From contig CANRSN010000020.1 of assembly GCA_947642455.1 (NCBI GenBank), positions 1 through 39,996 of the forward strand: a stretch of DNA of 39,996 nucleotides. Direction: 5' to 3'. The position numbers and the translations under genes were made by a program. The notes beneath the pieces are model-generated. The model searched no databases. It saw only the letters and a program-made list of their open reading frames with translations, and had not been told where the DNA came from. Shown here piece by piece: positions 8,194 to 15,414 of the stretch (position 1 is its first letter; each line of letters begins with the position of its first letter). The DNA is from an uncultured Clostridiaceae bacterium. Lineage in GTDB: Bacteria > Bacillota > Clostridia > TANB77 > CAG-508.

Positions 8194-9517
8194 CTACTTT
8201 GCAACTGGTTCTCCTATTAATTCTAAATTATTTATTTCTTTTATTTTTACTTCTGTAATTGTGTTTTCAATATTCTTATATGGCATTTTTACAATTTTAT
8301 AATTTGTTGTATGTCCTTTTATATATTCTTCTTCCTTTTCTTCCCATAATACTTTTAGTCTTCTTCCTATTTCTCTTTGATTATACTCTACTTCATTTTT
8401 TCTTGATAATTCTATTAGTTTATTACTTCTTTCTTCTTTTGTTTTACCATCCACTTGATTTTCCATGACTGCTGCTTTTGTACCTTTTCTTGGTGAATAC
8501 CTAAATATGTGCATTTCATAAAAACCTATATCTTTTAGAAAATTGTATGTTTGTGTAAATTCTTCTTCTGTCTCACCTGGAAATCCAACTATAATGTCTG
8601 TTGTTAATGAAACTTCTGGATAAGCATTTTTTAATAATTTTGTGACTTCTCTAAACTGCTCTATTGTATATCTTCTATTCATTCTTTTTAAAGTTTCATT
8701 ACATCCACTTTGTAATGATAAATGAAAATGATTACATATTTTTTCCAGTTTTGTAAGCCTTTTTATAAATTCTTCTGTTATTATTGTTGGCTCTAATGAA
8801 CCTAAACGAATTCTTTCTATTTTTTCTATTTTATTTATTTGCTCCAATAAGTCTATTAATGATATATCTTCTTTTAAATCTTTACCATATGAAGCTATAT
8901 GTATTCCTGTTATTACTACTTCTTTGATTCCTTGTTTTGCAATTTCTTCTATTTCTTTGACTATACTTTCTATTTTCCTACTTCTTACTCTTCCTCTTGC
9001 ATATGGTATTATACAATATGTACAAAATCTATCACACCCATCTTGTATTTTTACTACTGCTCTTGTTTTCTCTGTATATGCTGTCGTTCCAAAGTCTAAA
9101 AATTCCTTTTGCTTCATTACATCTGTTACTATTTTCTTTCTATTTTTCTCTTTTTCATACTCTTCTACATATTCTACTATTTTATTTTTTTCATTTACAC
9201 CACATATTAAGTCTATCTCTTCTATTTTTTCTAGTTCTTCTTTTGCTACTTGTGCATAACATCCACATGCTACTACTATGGCATTTTTATTTATCTCTTT
9301 TACTTTTCTTAACATTTGCCTTGATTTTCTATCTGCCATATTAGTAACTGTACATGTATTTATTATGTATATATCTGCCTTTTCATTGAATTCTATTATT
9401 TTATATCCTTTTTTCATAAATTGCTCTATCATTGCATTTGTTTCATATTGATTTACTTTGCAACCGTAATGTAATAAAGGCAACACTTTTTTTATTACTA
9501 TTTTTTCTGTATTCCAT
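8194..9517 (-). pseudogene. mtaB: tRNA t6A37 methylthiotransferase MtaB, with a 1-base frameshift near the start
   Basis: MtaB is a radical-SAM enzyme that adds a methylthio group to t6A37 of tRNA. In the main frame (9486-8194) the MTTase domain cysteines (GCKVNQYE, NTCTVTN, CGCYA), the radical-SAM CDRFCTYC motif and a C-terminal TRAM-like region are intact. The expected N-terminus KKSVAFITL lies in another frame, starting at the ATG at 9517 behind an AAGGTG site. It joins the main frame only if one base at about 9466 is removed, giving ITLGCKVNQYE. Without that correction the ATG product stops after 24 residues. The only in-frame start then is GTG at 9486, which has no binding site. This may be a sequencing error, a true mutation, or rarely recoding. 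Confidence 0.85.
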
Positions 9518-9621
9518 ACTACACCTTACTTTCAATAATTCTTGATTTTAAAATTTCCTTTATATGCTAAATATTTTATCACACTTTTTTACAGTTTTAA
9601 ATAGTATTTTTTACTTTTCAG

Positions 9622-9650
9622 TTGATTTTTATGTAAATTTGTAATATAAT
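9622..9650 (+). promoter_or_regulatory. Sigma-A promoter of the 9692 orphan gene
   Basis: TTGATT (9622-9627), a 17-base spacer and TATAAT (9645-9650). Confidence 0.75.
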
Positions 9651-9691
9651 TATTATGTTACAATAATTTTTTTTATTGAAAGGAGACATCT

Positions 9692-9937
9692 ATGAGTGTA
9701 ACTAAACAGATTTCAAGAGACGAATATTTAGCTCAGGCTGCTACTTTTTTGCGGCAAAAACAACCCATTCCAGATTATCTTTTAGAGAAACTTGGAGTTG
9801 GGAAACGCAGATTTTCTGGTGATTCACCAGATATGGATTCACATCTTGATGCTATGCGGGAACATAGTCAATATCTCATAAGGTATCGTTTACTTGAAGA
9901 TGAGATTAGAGAAAAATTTGATTTAGTAGTTAATTAA
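9692..9937 (+). CDS. Orphan small protein of unknown function (81 aa)
   Basis: Not recognised. The ATG at 9692 follows AAAGGAGA. The product is predicted helical and charged, with no membrane segment or signal peptide. The gene has its own promoter and terminator and lies between the minus-strand mtaB and a repeat element. Its codons differ from its neighbours: CGG, CGC and CGT arginines within 81 codons, in contrast to the AGA preference of core genes. This supports recent acquisition (inference). Confidence 0.75.
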   Translation: MSVTKQISRDEYLAQAATFLRQKQPIPDYLLEKLGVGKRRFSGDSPDMDSHLDAMREHSQYLIRYRLLEDEIREKFDLVVN

Positions 9938-9947
9938 CCCTTTCTTT

Positions 9948-9980
9948 AAAAGTCCAGTAAGAAAACACTGGACTTTTCTT
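9948..9980 (+). terminator. Terminator of the 9692 gene
   Basis: AAAAGTCCAGT (9948-9958) pairs perfectly with ACTGGACTTTT (9967-9977) and is followed by CTT. Confidence 0.88.
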
Positions 9981-10009
9981 ATATACTTTTGCTTACTCTG
10001 AATAGTTAA

Positions 10010-10187
10010 GTTACAATTCAAGTATAATTTCTATTTAGGCAATATAATATTTATTTAAGAAGCTTTGCGCAGGGAATCTCCCAGAGTGGACATGACCCAT
10101 AGCAATTGGCAAAGCCAGTAAAAAACTTCGTTAAAATAAATATTATATTGCCTAAAATATATAATTTTACAAATTGTGAATTGTAAC
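10010..10187. mobile_element. Non-autonomous MITE-like element, full copy with nested structured insert
   Basis: The 178-bp element begins GTTACAATTCA and ends TGAATTGTAAC, which are inverted repeats. It is bordered by a perfect 7-bp direct repeat TAGTTAA (10003-10009 and 10188-10194), as expected for a target duplication. Inside are nearly perfect second arms (10038-10058 and 10131-10152) beginning GGCAATATAATATTTATTT. Between them is a non-AT-rich core that folds into several hairpins. Shorter relatives at 5894-5958 and 20788-20849 lack the core, and 12382-12418 is a partial copy. No transposase is encoded, so it would need one in trans. Confidence 0.7.
10059..10129. ncRNA. Candidate structured RNA or DNA core within the MITE-like element
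   Basis: GAAG/CTTC closes the core, and GCTTTGC (10062-10068) pairs with GCAAAGC (10109-10115). GGGA/TCCC (10072-10075, 10079-10082) makes a second hairpin, and a TGG/CCA arm lies between. The base composition differs sharply from the surrounding AT-rich arms. I do not match it to a known RNA family. Whether it is transcribed is unknown, and the strand is not decided. Confidence 0.35.
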
Positions 10188-10334
10188 TAGTTAATCAGTA
10201 AACATAAAAATTCTTATGAAACTACTTCCATTTATGGCAAAAGTATGATATAATAATATTGTTTATTATAAAATATATTTAATTTATATAAAAAACTCTA
10301 AATATATAATTTAAAATAATAGGAGGATGTAAAT

Positions 10335-11276
10335 ATGGTAGAAACAATTATAACATTTGCAATTATCATACTTATAATTGCTTTACTAATTTTTCTTGTA
10401 TACAAATCAATAAAAGTTGTAAAACAATCAGAAGTATATATTATTGAGAGACTTGGTAAATTTTATAAAGTTGCTGATGCAGGTCTTACAATTATAATTC
10501 CCTTTATAGATCATGTACGAAGTATTGTAAGTTTGAAGCAACAAACTTTAGATATTCCACCACAAGAAGTTATTACAAAAGATAATGTTACTATTACTAT
10601 TGACACTGTAGTATTTTATAGAATTATAGATCCTGCCAAAGCAGTATACGAAATTCACTCTTTAAGAAAAGGTATTGAATATTTGTCACTTACAACAATA
10701 CGTGATATTGTTGGAAAAATGCTTTTAGACGAAACTTTTAGTTCAAGAGATGAAATTAATGTTTTATTAAAGGCAAGTCTTGATGATTCTACTTTCCAAT
10801 GGGGTTGCAAAATTGATAGAGTCGAAATTAAAGACATTACTCCTCCTTCTGATATTCGTGATGCAATGGAAAAAGAAATGAATGCAGAAAGAAATAAAAG
10901 AGCCTTAATTTTAGAGGCTGAAGGTAAAAAGCAGTCTGCAATTACTCTCGCAGAAGGTAAAAAAGCAGCTTCAATATTAGAGGCTGAAGCTGAAAAAGAA
11001 GCTATTATTAGAAAAGCAATTGGTGAAGCTGAAGCTATCAGAAAAGTTGCACAAGCTAAAGCCAAAGAAATTGAAGAAGTTTATAAAGCTATGATGAAAT
11101 CTAAACCTGATGATAGATTAGTTCAATTAAAATCTTTAGAGGCATTAAAAGAAGTTGCAAATGGTGAATCTAATAAAGTTTTTATTCCTTTTGATGCAAC
11201 ATCTGCTTTAGGAAGTATCGGTGCTATTAATGAAGTTGTAAATAAAGATACAAAAGTAAATAAAAAAGCGGACTAA
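10335..11276 (+). CDS. SPFH/band 7 domain protein, stomatin/QmcA-like (313 aa)
   Basis: SPFH proteins form membrane-associated oligomers that scaffold microdomains and often modulate proteases. Residues 4-26 are an N-terminal membrane segment. The band 7 domain follows (VVKQSEVYIIERLGKFYK, then DIPPQEVITKDNVTITID). From about 180 to 265 a long Ala/Glu/Lys coiled coil contains repeated EAEGKK, LAEGKK and EAEAEK units. The start has AGGAGGA upstream. A TATAAT -10 box at 10249-10254 with only a weak -35 is a candidate promoter. No NfeD-type partner is adjacent. Confidence 0.9.
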   Translation: MVETIITFAIIILIIALLIFLVYKSIKVVKQSEVYIIERLGKFYKVADAGLTIIIPFIDHVRSIVSLKQQTLDIPPQEVITKDNVTITIDTVVFYRIIDPAKAVYEIHSLRKGIEYLSLTTIRDIVGKMLLDETFSSRDEINVLLKASLDDSTFQWGCKIDRVEIKDITPPSDIRDAMEKEMNAERNKRALILEAEGKKQSAITLAEGKKAASILEAEAEKEAIIRKAIGEAEAIRKVAQAKAKEIEEVYKAMMKSKPDDRLVQLKSLEALKEVANGESNKVFIPFDATSALGSIGAINEVVNKDTKVNKKAD

Positions 11277-11290
11277 TCCGCTTTTTTATT
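11258..11290. terminator. Shared terminator between the SPFH gene and greA
   Basis: AAAAAAGCGGA and TCCGCTTTTTT pair across the SPFH stop codon (CTAA in the loop). A- and T-runs on the two sides serve both convergent genes. Confidence 0.85.
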
Positions 11291-11302
11291 TACTAGGAAA
11301 GC

Positions 11303-11782
11303 TTACTTTTTTATTGATAATACTTTAATTTTCATTATTCCAGCTGGTGCATGAACTTCTACTACTTGATTTTTCTTTGCTCCAAGCAATGCTGCTCCTA
11401 TAGGTGATTCGTTTGAAATTTTATTTTGTGATAAATCTACTTCTGTAGAACCAACTATTGTATATGTTTCTTCTTCTTCAAATTCCATATCATATACTTT
11501 AACAACATTTCCCACTTGTACAGTTTTTGTATCTATTTCTGATTCATCTATAATTTTTGCATATCTTATTTTATTTTCCAAATCTGCTATTTTTATTTCA
11601 TTCTCTGCTTGTGCTGTTTTTGCTTCATCGTATTCTGAGTTTTCTGATAAATCTCCAAAACCTAATGCTACTTTTATACGCTCTGCCACTTCTGCTCTTT
11701 TTGTAGTTCTTAGATAATCTAATTCTTGTTCAAGTTTTTCATATCCTTCTTGTGTTAGTAATACTTCTTTGTTTTCTTCCAT
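11303..11782 (-). CDS. greA: Transcription elongation factor GreA (159 aa)
   Basis: GreA rescues backtracked RNA polymerase by stimulating transcript cleavage through its coiled-coil tip. The N-terminal coiled coil (residues 1-75, with the family signature [16 protein letters not shown] and [12 protein letters not shown]) carries the acidic tip. A C-terminal FKBP-like domain follows ([18 protein letters not shown]). The length is normal, and the start has a GGAGGG site and a strong sigma-A promoter upstream. In many Clostridia greA precedes lysS, but here it is alone. Confidence 0.97.
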   Translation of the reverse strand: MEENKEVLLTQEGYEKLEQELDYLRTTKRAEVAERIKVALGFGDLSENSEYDEAKTAQAENEIKIADLENKIRYAKIIDESEIDTKTVQVGNVVKVYDMEFEEEETYTIVGSTEVDLSQNKISNESPIGAALLGAKKNQVVEVHAPAGIMKIKVLSIKK

Positions 11783-11826
11783 TACTATCCCTCCTTGTCT
11801 TTATGTTATTCGATTTTGACTTATAT

Positions 11827-11855
11827 ATATTAATTCAATTTTTCATTTTTGTCAA
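11827..11855 (-). promoter_or_regulatory. Sigma-A promoter of greA
   Basis: Read on the minus strand, TTGACA (11855-11850), a 17-base spacer and TAATAT (11832-11827). Confidence 0.8.
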
Positions 11856-11964
11856 TATGTTTTTTTAAATTGCATTTAACTTTTGTAACTATTGTTACAT
11901 TCACATCCTATTTGTGACAGCAAAAAAGAGTACAATTGTTATATTTGTCAGCCATAAATTTCCA

Positions 11965-11993
11965 GTTTATTTTTTTCATTTTTGCACATTATA
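11965..11993 (+). promoter_or_regulatory. Possible sigma-G promoter of the SASP gene
   Basis: A CATTATA (11987-11993) resembling the sigma-G -10 box lies 17 bases after GTTTA, a poor -35 match. SASP genes are normally sigma-G dependent, which supports the reading more than the -35 does. Confidence 0.35.
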
Positions 11994-12040
11994 GTAATGA
12001 AAACAAAAATTTTCAAATCTTATTTTTGGAGGTGAATACA

Positions 12041-12235
12041 ATGACAAATTCAAATTCTAAAGTAGTTCCAGGAGCTAGAGAAGCTTTAAATAAATTTAAA
12101 TATGAAGTAGCTAGCGAAGTTGGTGTTAATTTAAAAGATGGTTACAATGGAAACATATCTGCTAGAGATGCTGGTAGAATAGGTGGAAATATGGTAAGAA
12201 AATTAATACAACAAGCTGAAAGCCAAATGAAATAA
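12041..12235 (+). CDS. Alpha/beta-type small acid-soluble spore protein (64 aa)
   Basis: SASPs coat and protect spore DNA in the forespore and are degraded at germination. Both family signatures are present: the GPR cleavage region KYEVASEVGV (residues 23-32) and the DNA-binding helix GNISARDAGRIGGNMVRKLI (40-59). The ATG at 12041 follows GGAGGTG; an open frame extending further upstream is not the start. The product is typical in size. It shows that the organism makes spores. Confidence 0.96.
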   Translation: MTNSNSKVVPGAREALNKFKYEVASEVGVNLKDGYNGNISARDAGRIGGNMVRKLIQQAESQMK

Positions 12236-12285
12236 TTAATCAATACAAAATATAGTATTGCTAAATAGCATAATTTTTATTCAAA

Positions 12286-12345
12286 AAAGGATTCTATTCT
12301 AAACTGCTTACTATGTAGTAACTTTTCAGAATGGAATCCTATTTC
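12286..12345. terminator. Bidirectional terminator between the SASP gene and hpf
   Basis: Arms AGGATTCTATTCT (12288-12300) and AGAATGGAATCCT (12328-12340) pair with one mismatch. An inner TTACTA/TAGTAA stem caps the hairpin. The run of T residues is better on the minus strand, so it probably mainly ends hpf. Confidence 0.7.
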
Positions 12346-12381
12346 TTAATATTCTATATACAAAAGTTTTCAAATGAGTAT

Positions 12382-12418
12382 TATTGCCTAAATAGATATT
12401 AATATATATGAATTGTAC
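12382..12418 (-). repeat. Partial copy of the GTTACAATTCA repeat family
   Basis: On the minus strand it reads GTACAATTCA, then ATT-rich sequence, then TCTATTTAGGCAATA. This matches the left end of the element at 10010, including the first part of its nested arm. The other half is missing, so this is a remnant. Confidence 0.5.
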
Positions 12419-12483
12419 TCTCTTTTACTGTGATATAAATATCTACCAGATAATAATATGTAAATCATAAATTTATTTGTATA

Positions 12484-13020
12484 TTATGCTTCTGGTTCTA
12501 CTAATCCGAAATTTTTATTATCTTTTAATCTATAAATAACATTTACTTTTTCTGTATCTATATTTATAAAAGCTAAGAATTTATTTTGTGGTTTACTTTG
12601 TAGTTCTAACTTTGCATCTTCTGGAGCCATTGGTTTTATTTCATAATAAAGAGTTTTTATTATTTCGTTTTCTATTTCTGGTTCTTCCTCCATTGTTTTT
12701 GTTATTTCTTTAGTTCTTATAGATTCTGTCATATTTTGTTTATCATTTTTTGTTTTGTTCTTTCTTATTTGCCCTTCTAATATGTCTATGTCTTTATCTA
12801 TTGAAGCATATAAGTCTTTGTGAGCAGTTACAGCTCTATATACTGTTCCTGCACCTACTATATGTAATTCTGCTATTTGCTCTTTTCCCTCTGTTCTTAT
12901 TGTTGCTGTTACATTAAGATCTTCTCCAAAATATTTTACTAATCTTTCGCTTTTTCTTTCAATATATTCTTTTATTGAATCTGTTGCTTTTAGTTCCTTT
13001 CCTGTTATTTTTATGTTCAT
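12484..13020 (-). CDS. hpf: Ribosome hibernation promoting factor, long form (178 aa)
   Basis: Long HPF binds 30S subunits and pairs 70S ribosomes into inactive 100S dimers in slow growth. The N-terminal domain (residues 1-100: NIKITGKELKATDSIKEYIE and the conserved HKDLYASID) precedes a variable linker. The C-terminal dimerisation domain (about 125-178) contains IIKTLYYEIKPMAPEDAKLEL. The ATG at 13020 is chosen because AAAGGAG lies at the right distance and the protein then begins like its family; an upstream in-frame Met would add a non-homologous tail. A good sigma-A promoter lies upstream. Confidence 0.95.
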   Translation of the reverse strand: MNIKITGKELKATDSIKEYIERKSERLVKYFGEDLNVTATIRTEGKEQIAELHIVGAGTVYRAVTAHKDLYASIDKDIDILEGQIRKNKTKNDKQNMTESIRTKEITKTMEEEPEIENEIIKTLYYEIKPMAPEDAKLELQSKPQNKFLAFINIDTEKVNVIYRLKDNKNFGLVEPEA

Positions 13021-13071
13021 AAAAATCGCTCCTTTCATTTTGTTCTTTTGTTTGTTCACAGTTGTATTTAT

Positions 13072-13100
13072 ATTATATATTGTTTATTACTTTTTTTCAA
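13072..13100 (-). promoter_or_regulatory. Sigma-A promoter of hpf
   Basis: On the minus strand, TTGAAA (13100-13095), a 17-base spacer and a perfect TATAAT (13077-13072). Confidence 0.75.
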
Positions 13101-13179
13101 ACATTTTTATAATTTTTTTTGCAAATTTGCTAATTTTTTTTATTTTTGGCAAATTTTAAAGCATTTTTTCAGTAATCTA

Positions 13180-13208
13180 TTGCAAAACTTACATTTTTAT
13201 GGTAAAAT
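13180..13208 (+). promoter_or_regulatory. Sigma-A promoter of rpsT
   Basis: TTGCAA (13180-13185), a 17-base spacer and TAAAAT (13203-13208). Confidence 0.7.
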
Positions 13209-13250
13209 TTTATTTGCTAATTAAATAATTTAAAAGGAGGTGCAAAAAAA

Positions 13251-13517
13251 ATGCCAAATATCAAATCTGCTATAAAAAGAGTTAATGTAATTGAAAAGAA
13301 AACATTAAGAAATAATATGATTAAATCAAGTTACAAAACAGCTGTAAAAAAATTTGAACAAGCAGTTGAAGCAGGAAATTTAAATGATGCTAAAACATTA
13401 TTTGTAGATGCAACTAAAAAAATTGACCAAGCTTGTACAAAAGGTGTTATTGTAAAAAACACAGCAGCTAGAAAAAAATCTAACTTAGCAAAAAAATTAA
13501 ATGCTGTTCAAGCATAG
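13251..13517 (+). CDS. rpsT: 30S ribosomal protein S20 (88 aa)
   Basis: S20 is an early-binding, 16S rRNA-contacting protein of the 30S subunit. The protein starts [11 protein letters not shown] and is Lys/Ala-rich and all-helical, with the family stretch [17 protein letters not shown] followed by [20 protein letters not shown]. The start has AAAAGGAGGTG. It is monocistronic and ends at a strong terminator. In many Clostridia gpr and spore genes follow, but not here. Confidence 0.97.
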   Translation: MPNIKSAIKRVNVIEKKTLRNNMIKSSYKTAVKKFEQAVEAGNLNDAKTLFVDATKKIDQACTKGVIVKNTAARKKSNLAKKLNAVQA

Positions 13518-13559
13518 TAAATAATAAAAAGTTGTGCACAGTTTTTTATTATAGCAAGA

Positions 13560-13625
13560 ACAAGGTATAAAGAATAAACTAAAATGTTTTTACCTTTTAG
13601 AATATTTTTTATACCTTGTTTTTGT
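13560..13625 (+). terminator. Terminator of rpsT
   Basis: The arms at 13560-13576 (starting ACAAGGTATAAA) and 13603-13619 (ending TATACCTTGT) pair with one mismatch and lead into TTTTTGTTTT. Confidence 0.8.
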
Positions 13626-13632
13626 TTTCCCT

Positions 13633-13687
13633 AGAACAAAAGAGACATGATTAAAATATTCAAAACTTTTAGATCACTTTTAATTGT
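13633..13687 (+). repeat. Copy A of the AGAACAACAG/GGCATGATT repeat family
   Basis: It reads AGAACAAAAGAGACATGATT, then AAAATATTC, then CTTTTAGATCACTTTTAATTG. Copies at 14081 (plus) and 21662 (minus) share the order and most bases. This copy has the most degenerate right end and no perfect stem. Confidence 0.55.
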
Positions 13688-13817
13688 ATAAATTTAACAA
13701 TCTTTACAATATTTACATTTGACTTACTTTTTTTGTTATGTTAACATTTATATATAACATATAATATTTTCATTGCTATGTGTTCTTGCATAAATAAAGA
13801 AAGGATTGGAATTTATA

Positions 13818-14081
13818 ATGAGAAATTTTATTAATATATTATTAAATCTTACAAAAAATTTTGATAAAAATATTTCTAAACTAATAAAGTCAGGATTTCT
13901 TTTTTGTTTTATACTTTGTATAGTTTCAGTATTAATATTGTTTACATATGAATCTTTTTATAGTTTACCACTACTATTTTATATTGGCTATACTCTTTTT
14001 AAATCTAGTTTAATGTTTGGAGTTACTTTTTTTATTTGTGGCATTAGCTTTGACAAAATAAAAAAAGAATTAAATTTTTAG
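13818..14081 (+). CDS. Small two-helix membrane protein of unknown function (87 aa)
   Basis: I know no function for it. Two hydrophobic segments, about residues 25-48 and 52-78, are preceded by a basic, Asn-rich N-terminus and followed by a charged tail. The ATG at 13818 is taken as the start; AAAGGA lies 12 bases before it, slightly far. An in-frame TTG at 13806 directly abuts that site and is less likely. It sits between two copies of the same dispersed repeat, one of which begins at its stop codon. Confidence 0.7.
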   Translation: MRNFINILLNLTKNFDKNISKLIKSGFLFCFILCIVSVLILFTYESFYSLPLLFYIGYTLFKSSLMFGVTFFICGISFDKIKKELNF

Positions 14082-14147
14082 ACATTGGTGGCATGATTAA
14101 AGTATTCGAACCTTTTAGATTACTTTTCATGCCACATCTGTGGTATA
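14081..14147 (+). repeat. Copy B of the AGAACAACAG/GGCATGATT repeat family
   Basis: A perfect 9-bp inverted pair GTGGCATGA/TCATGCCAC encloses the family core AAGTATTCGAACCTTTTAGA. It starts at the last base of the stop codon of the small membrane protein gene. Confidence 0.65.
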
Positions 14148-14157
14148 TATCTTAAAA

Positions 14158-14487
14158 CTATGAAAATTTGCCTAAAACTTCTCCTGTAGGTGTTATAACA
14201 ATAATATCTTTGGTCATTTTTCCATCTTCAGCTGGTAGTTCATTTTCTAAAACTCCACCATTATTTATAATGCTTTTTCTTGATCCAATATTATCTTTAT
14301 AGCAAACCATCAATACTCTATCTATACCTATTTTTTTACATTCTTCTAATGCTAGTCTAATCATCTCTGTTGCATATCCTTTTCTTCTTTCTGATGGTCT
14401 TACACCATCTCCAATATGTCCTCCGTTTTTTAATAGACTTTCATTTAATTTATGTCTTATTTCATCTCCCTTTTTAATATCTATCAT
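14158..14487 (-). CDS. N-terminally truncated GNAT acetyltransferase (109 aa)
   Basis: GNAT enzymes transfer acetyl from acetyl-CoA to amines. The CoA-binding core is clear: GGHIGDGVRPSERRKGYATE (residues 22-41) with the R-x-x-G-x-A loop, then the KDNIGSRKSIINNGG segment of motif B. Family members of this type have about 170 residues; the first 70-80, forming beta1 to alpha2, are missing here. Only a short MIDIKKGDE leader precedes the conserved part. A TGGAGAAG site precedes the ATG, so it could be translated, 13 bases after the SGNH gene. It is most likely a decaying or deletion-derived gene without normal activity. Confidence 0.75.
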   Translation of the reverse strand: MIDIKKGDEIRHKLNESLLKNGGHIGDGVRPSERRKGYATEMIRLALEECKKIGIDRVLMVCYKDNIGSRKSIINNGGVLENELPAEDGKMTKDIIVITPTGEVLGKFS

Positions 14488-14500
14488 ATAGCTTCTCCAT

Positions 14501-15157
14501 TTATATAGTTCTATATATATTATTTATTTTTTCTTCCAACATTTCTGCTAATTTTTTATGGCTATCTTTTGTTAAATGAACTCCATCAATTCCTGTTTCT
14601 AATCTTTGATTACTTAAAAAGTAGCAATTATATTTTTCCGCTATATCTTTATAAATATCATTTAATTCTTTTGATTTTTGTGTAGCACCTTCATATTTAT
14701 TAGTTTGAAAGTGTGTAGCATTTAATTCTTCATTTACTAATGGTGGTACTACTATTAGCAATTTAGGATAACTTTCTTTTAATTGTGATTTTCTATTTAA
14801 AATTGTTTTTACAAAATATTTTTCTAACATTTCACCAACATCTTTAGCATTTTTGTTATATGTATATTTTAATTCATTTGTTCCTAGCATTAATATAACT
14901 AAATCAATTGGATCATGTGTATCTAAACATGGTATTAAGTATTCATATCCGTTTTTTCCTTCTTTACCTGGTCTTGTGTCATTAGAAATAAGAGTTCTAC
15001 TATTTAAACCTTCTTCTATTATTTCAAAATTATTTCCTAGTAATTTTGCTAGAATTTTCGTCCATCTTTCATCATTTCCATATCTTTGGTGATTGCTTCC
15101 AGAAATATATCCCCAAGTATTTGAATCTCCATAACATAAAATTTTAATCTGTTCCAT
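14501..15157 (-). CDS. SGNH/GDSL-type hydrolase, arylesterase-like (218 aa)
   Basis: The SGNH fold hydrolyses esters of lipids, acylated sugars or small aryl esters. All blocks are visible: GDSN with the nucleophilic Ser near residue 11, the Gly block EGLNSRT, the Asn block GTNE, and the C-terminal DGVHLT with catalytic Asp and His. Together with the RPGKEG segment it resembles intracellular arylesterases; there is no signal peptide. The ATG at 15157 has AGGAG nine bases upstream; an in-frame TTG just upstream is rejected. The binding site overlaps the stop codon of an upstream decayed reading frame. Confidence 0.88.
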   Translation of the reverse strand: MEQIKILCYGDSNTWGYISGSNHQRYGNDERWTKILAKLLGNNFEIIEEGLNSRTLISNDTRPGKEGKNGYEYLIPCLDTHDPIDLVILMLGTNELKYTYNKNAKDVGEMLEKYFVKTILNRKSQLKESYPKLLIVVPPLVNEELNATHFQTNKYEGATQKSKELNDIYKDIAEKYNCYFLSNQRLETGIDGVHLTKDSHKKLAEMLEEKINNIYRTI

Positions 15158-15169
15158 AAATTTCAACTC

Positions 15170-15271
15170 CTATTTATTCATTTTTTGTTCCCAAACTTTT
15201 CTCACAAATTTTAAAGATAATGTCGACAATGTAAAAGCCCAGTCACAGGCACTAGTGAACTTAAAAATATA
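15170..15271 (-). pseudogene. Possible 3' remnant of a membrane protein gene
   Basis: An open frame of 33 codons without a start codon reads FTSACDWAFTLSTLSL, continues to a basic end KVWEQKMNK, and stops with a TAG that overlaps the AGGAG of the SGNH gene. The mix of Trp, Cys and GTG/TCG codons is unlike neutral AT-rich intergenic DNA. The preceding sequence in the same frame hits stops. It may be the end of a lost gene once coupled to the hydrolase. I do not recognise the family. Confidence 0.35.
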
Positions 15272-15414
15272 TTATCGTAATTCCCTACTAGATAAGAGTA
15301 AATAATTACAACAATGTATGTTAAAATACAAATAAAAACATATCTGGTTCTTTATTTCTTTTATATCATCACTTCTAGATTCATCTAATCAAATTTAAAA
15401 ATTCTATTCTTCTT

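Noticed and set aside
8899-9344. Overlapping Phe/Leu/Tyr-rich plus-strand ORFs opposite mtaB, and similar ones opposite gatA, gatB and uvrC
   Set aside because: They mirror Lys/Glu-rich genes on the other strand, have no binding sites, and their composition is a by-product of AT bias.
9460-9470. Programmed +1 frameshifting to rescue mtaB
   Set aside because: UUA followed by CGG is a slow-codon setting, but the tRNA on UUA would not pair with UAC, and there is no visible stimulator.
10059-10129. Identification of the structured core as a HEARO/omega RNA, group II intron domain or known riboswitch
   Set aside because: The hairpin pattern does not clearly match any of these as I remember them, and no IscB, TnpB or reverse transcriptase gene is adjacent.
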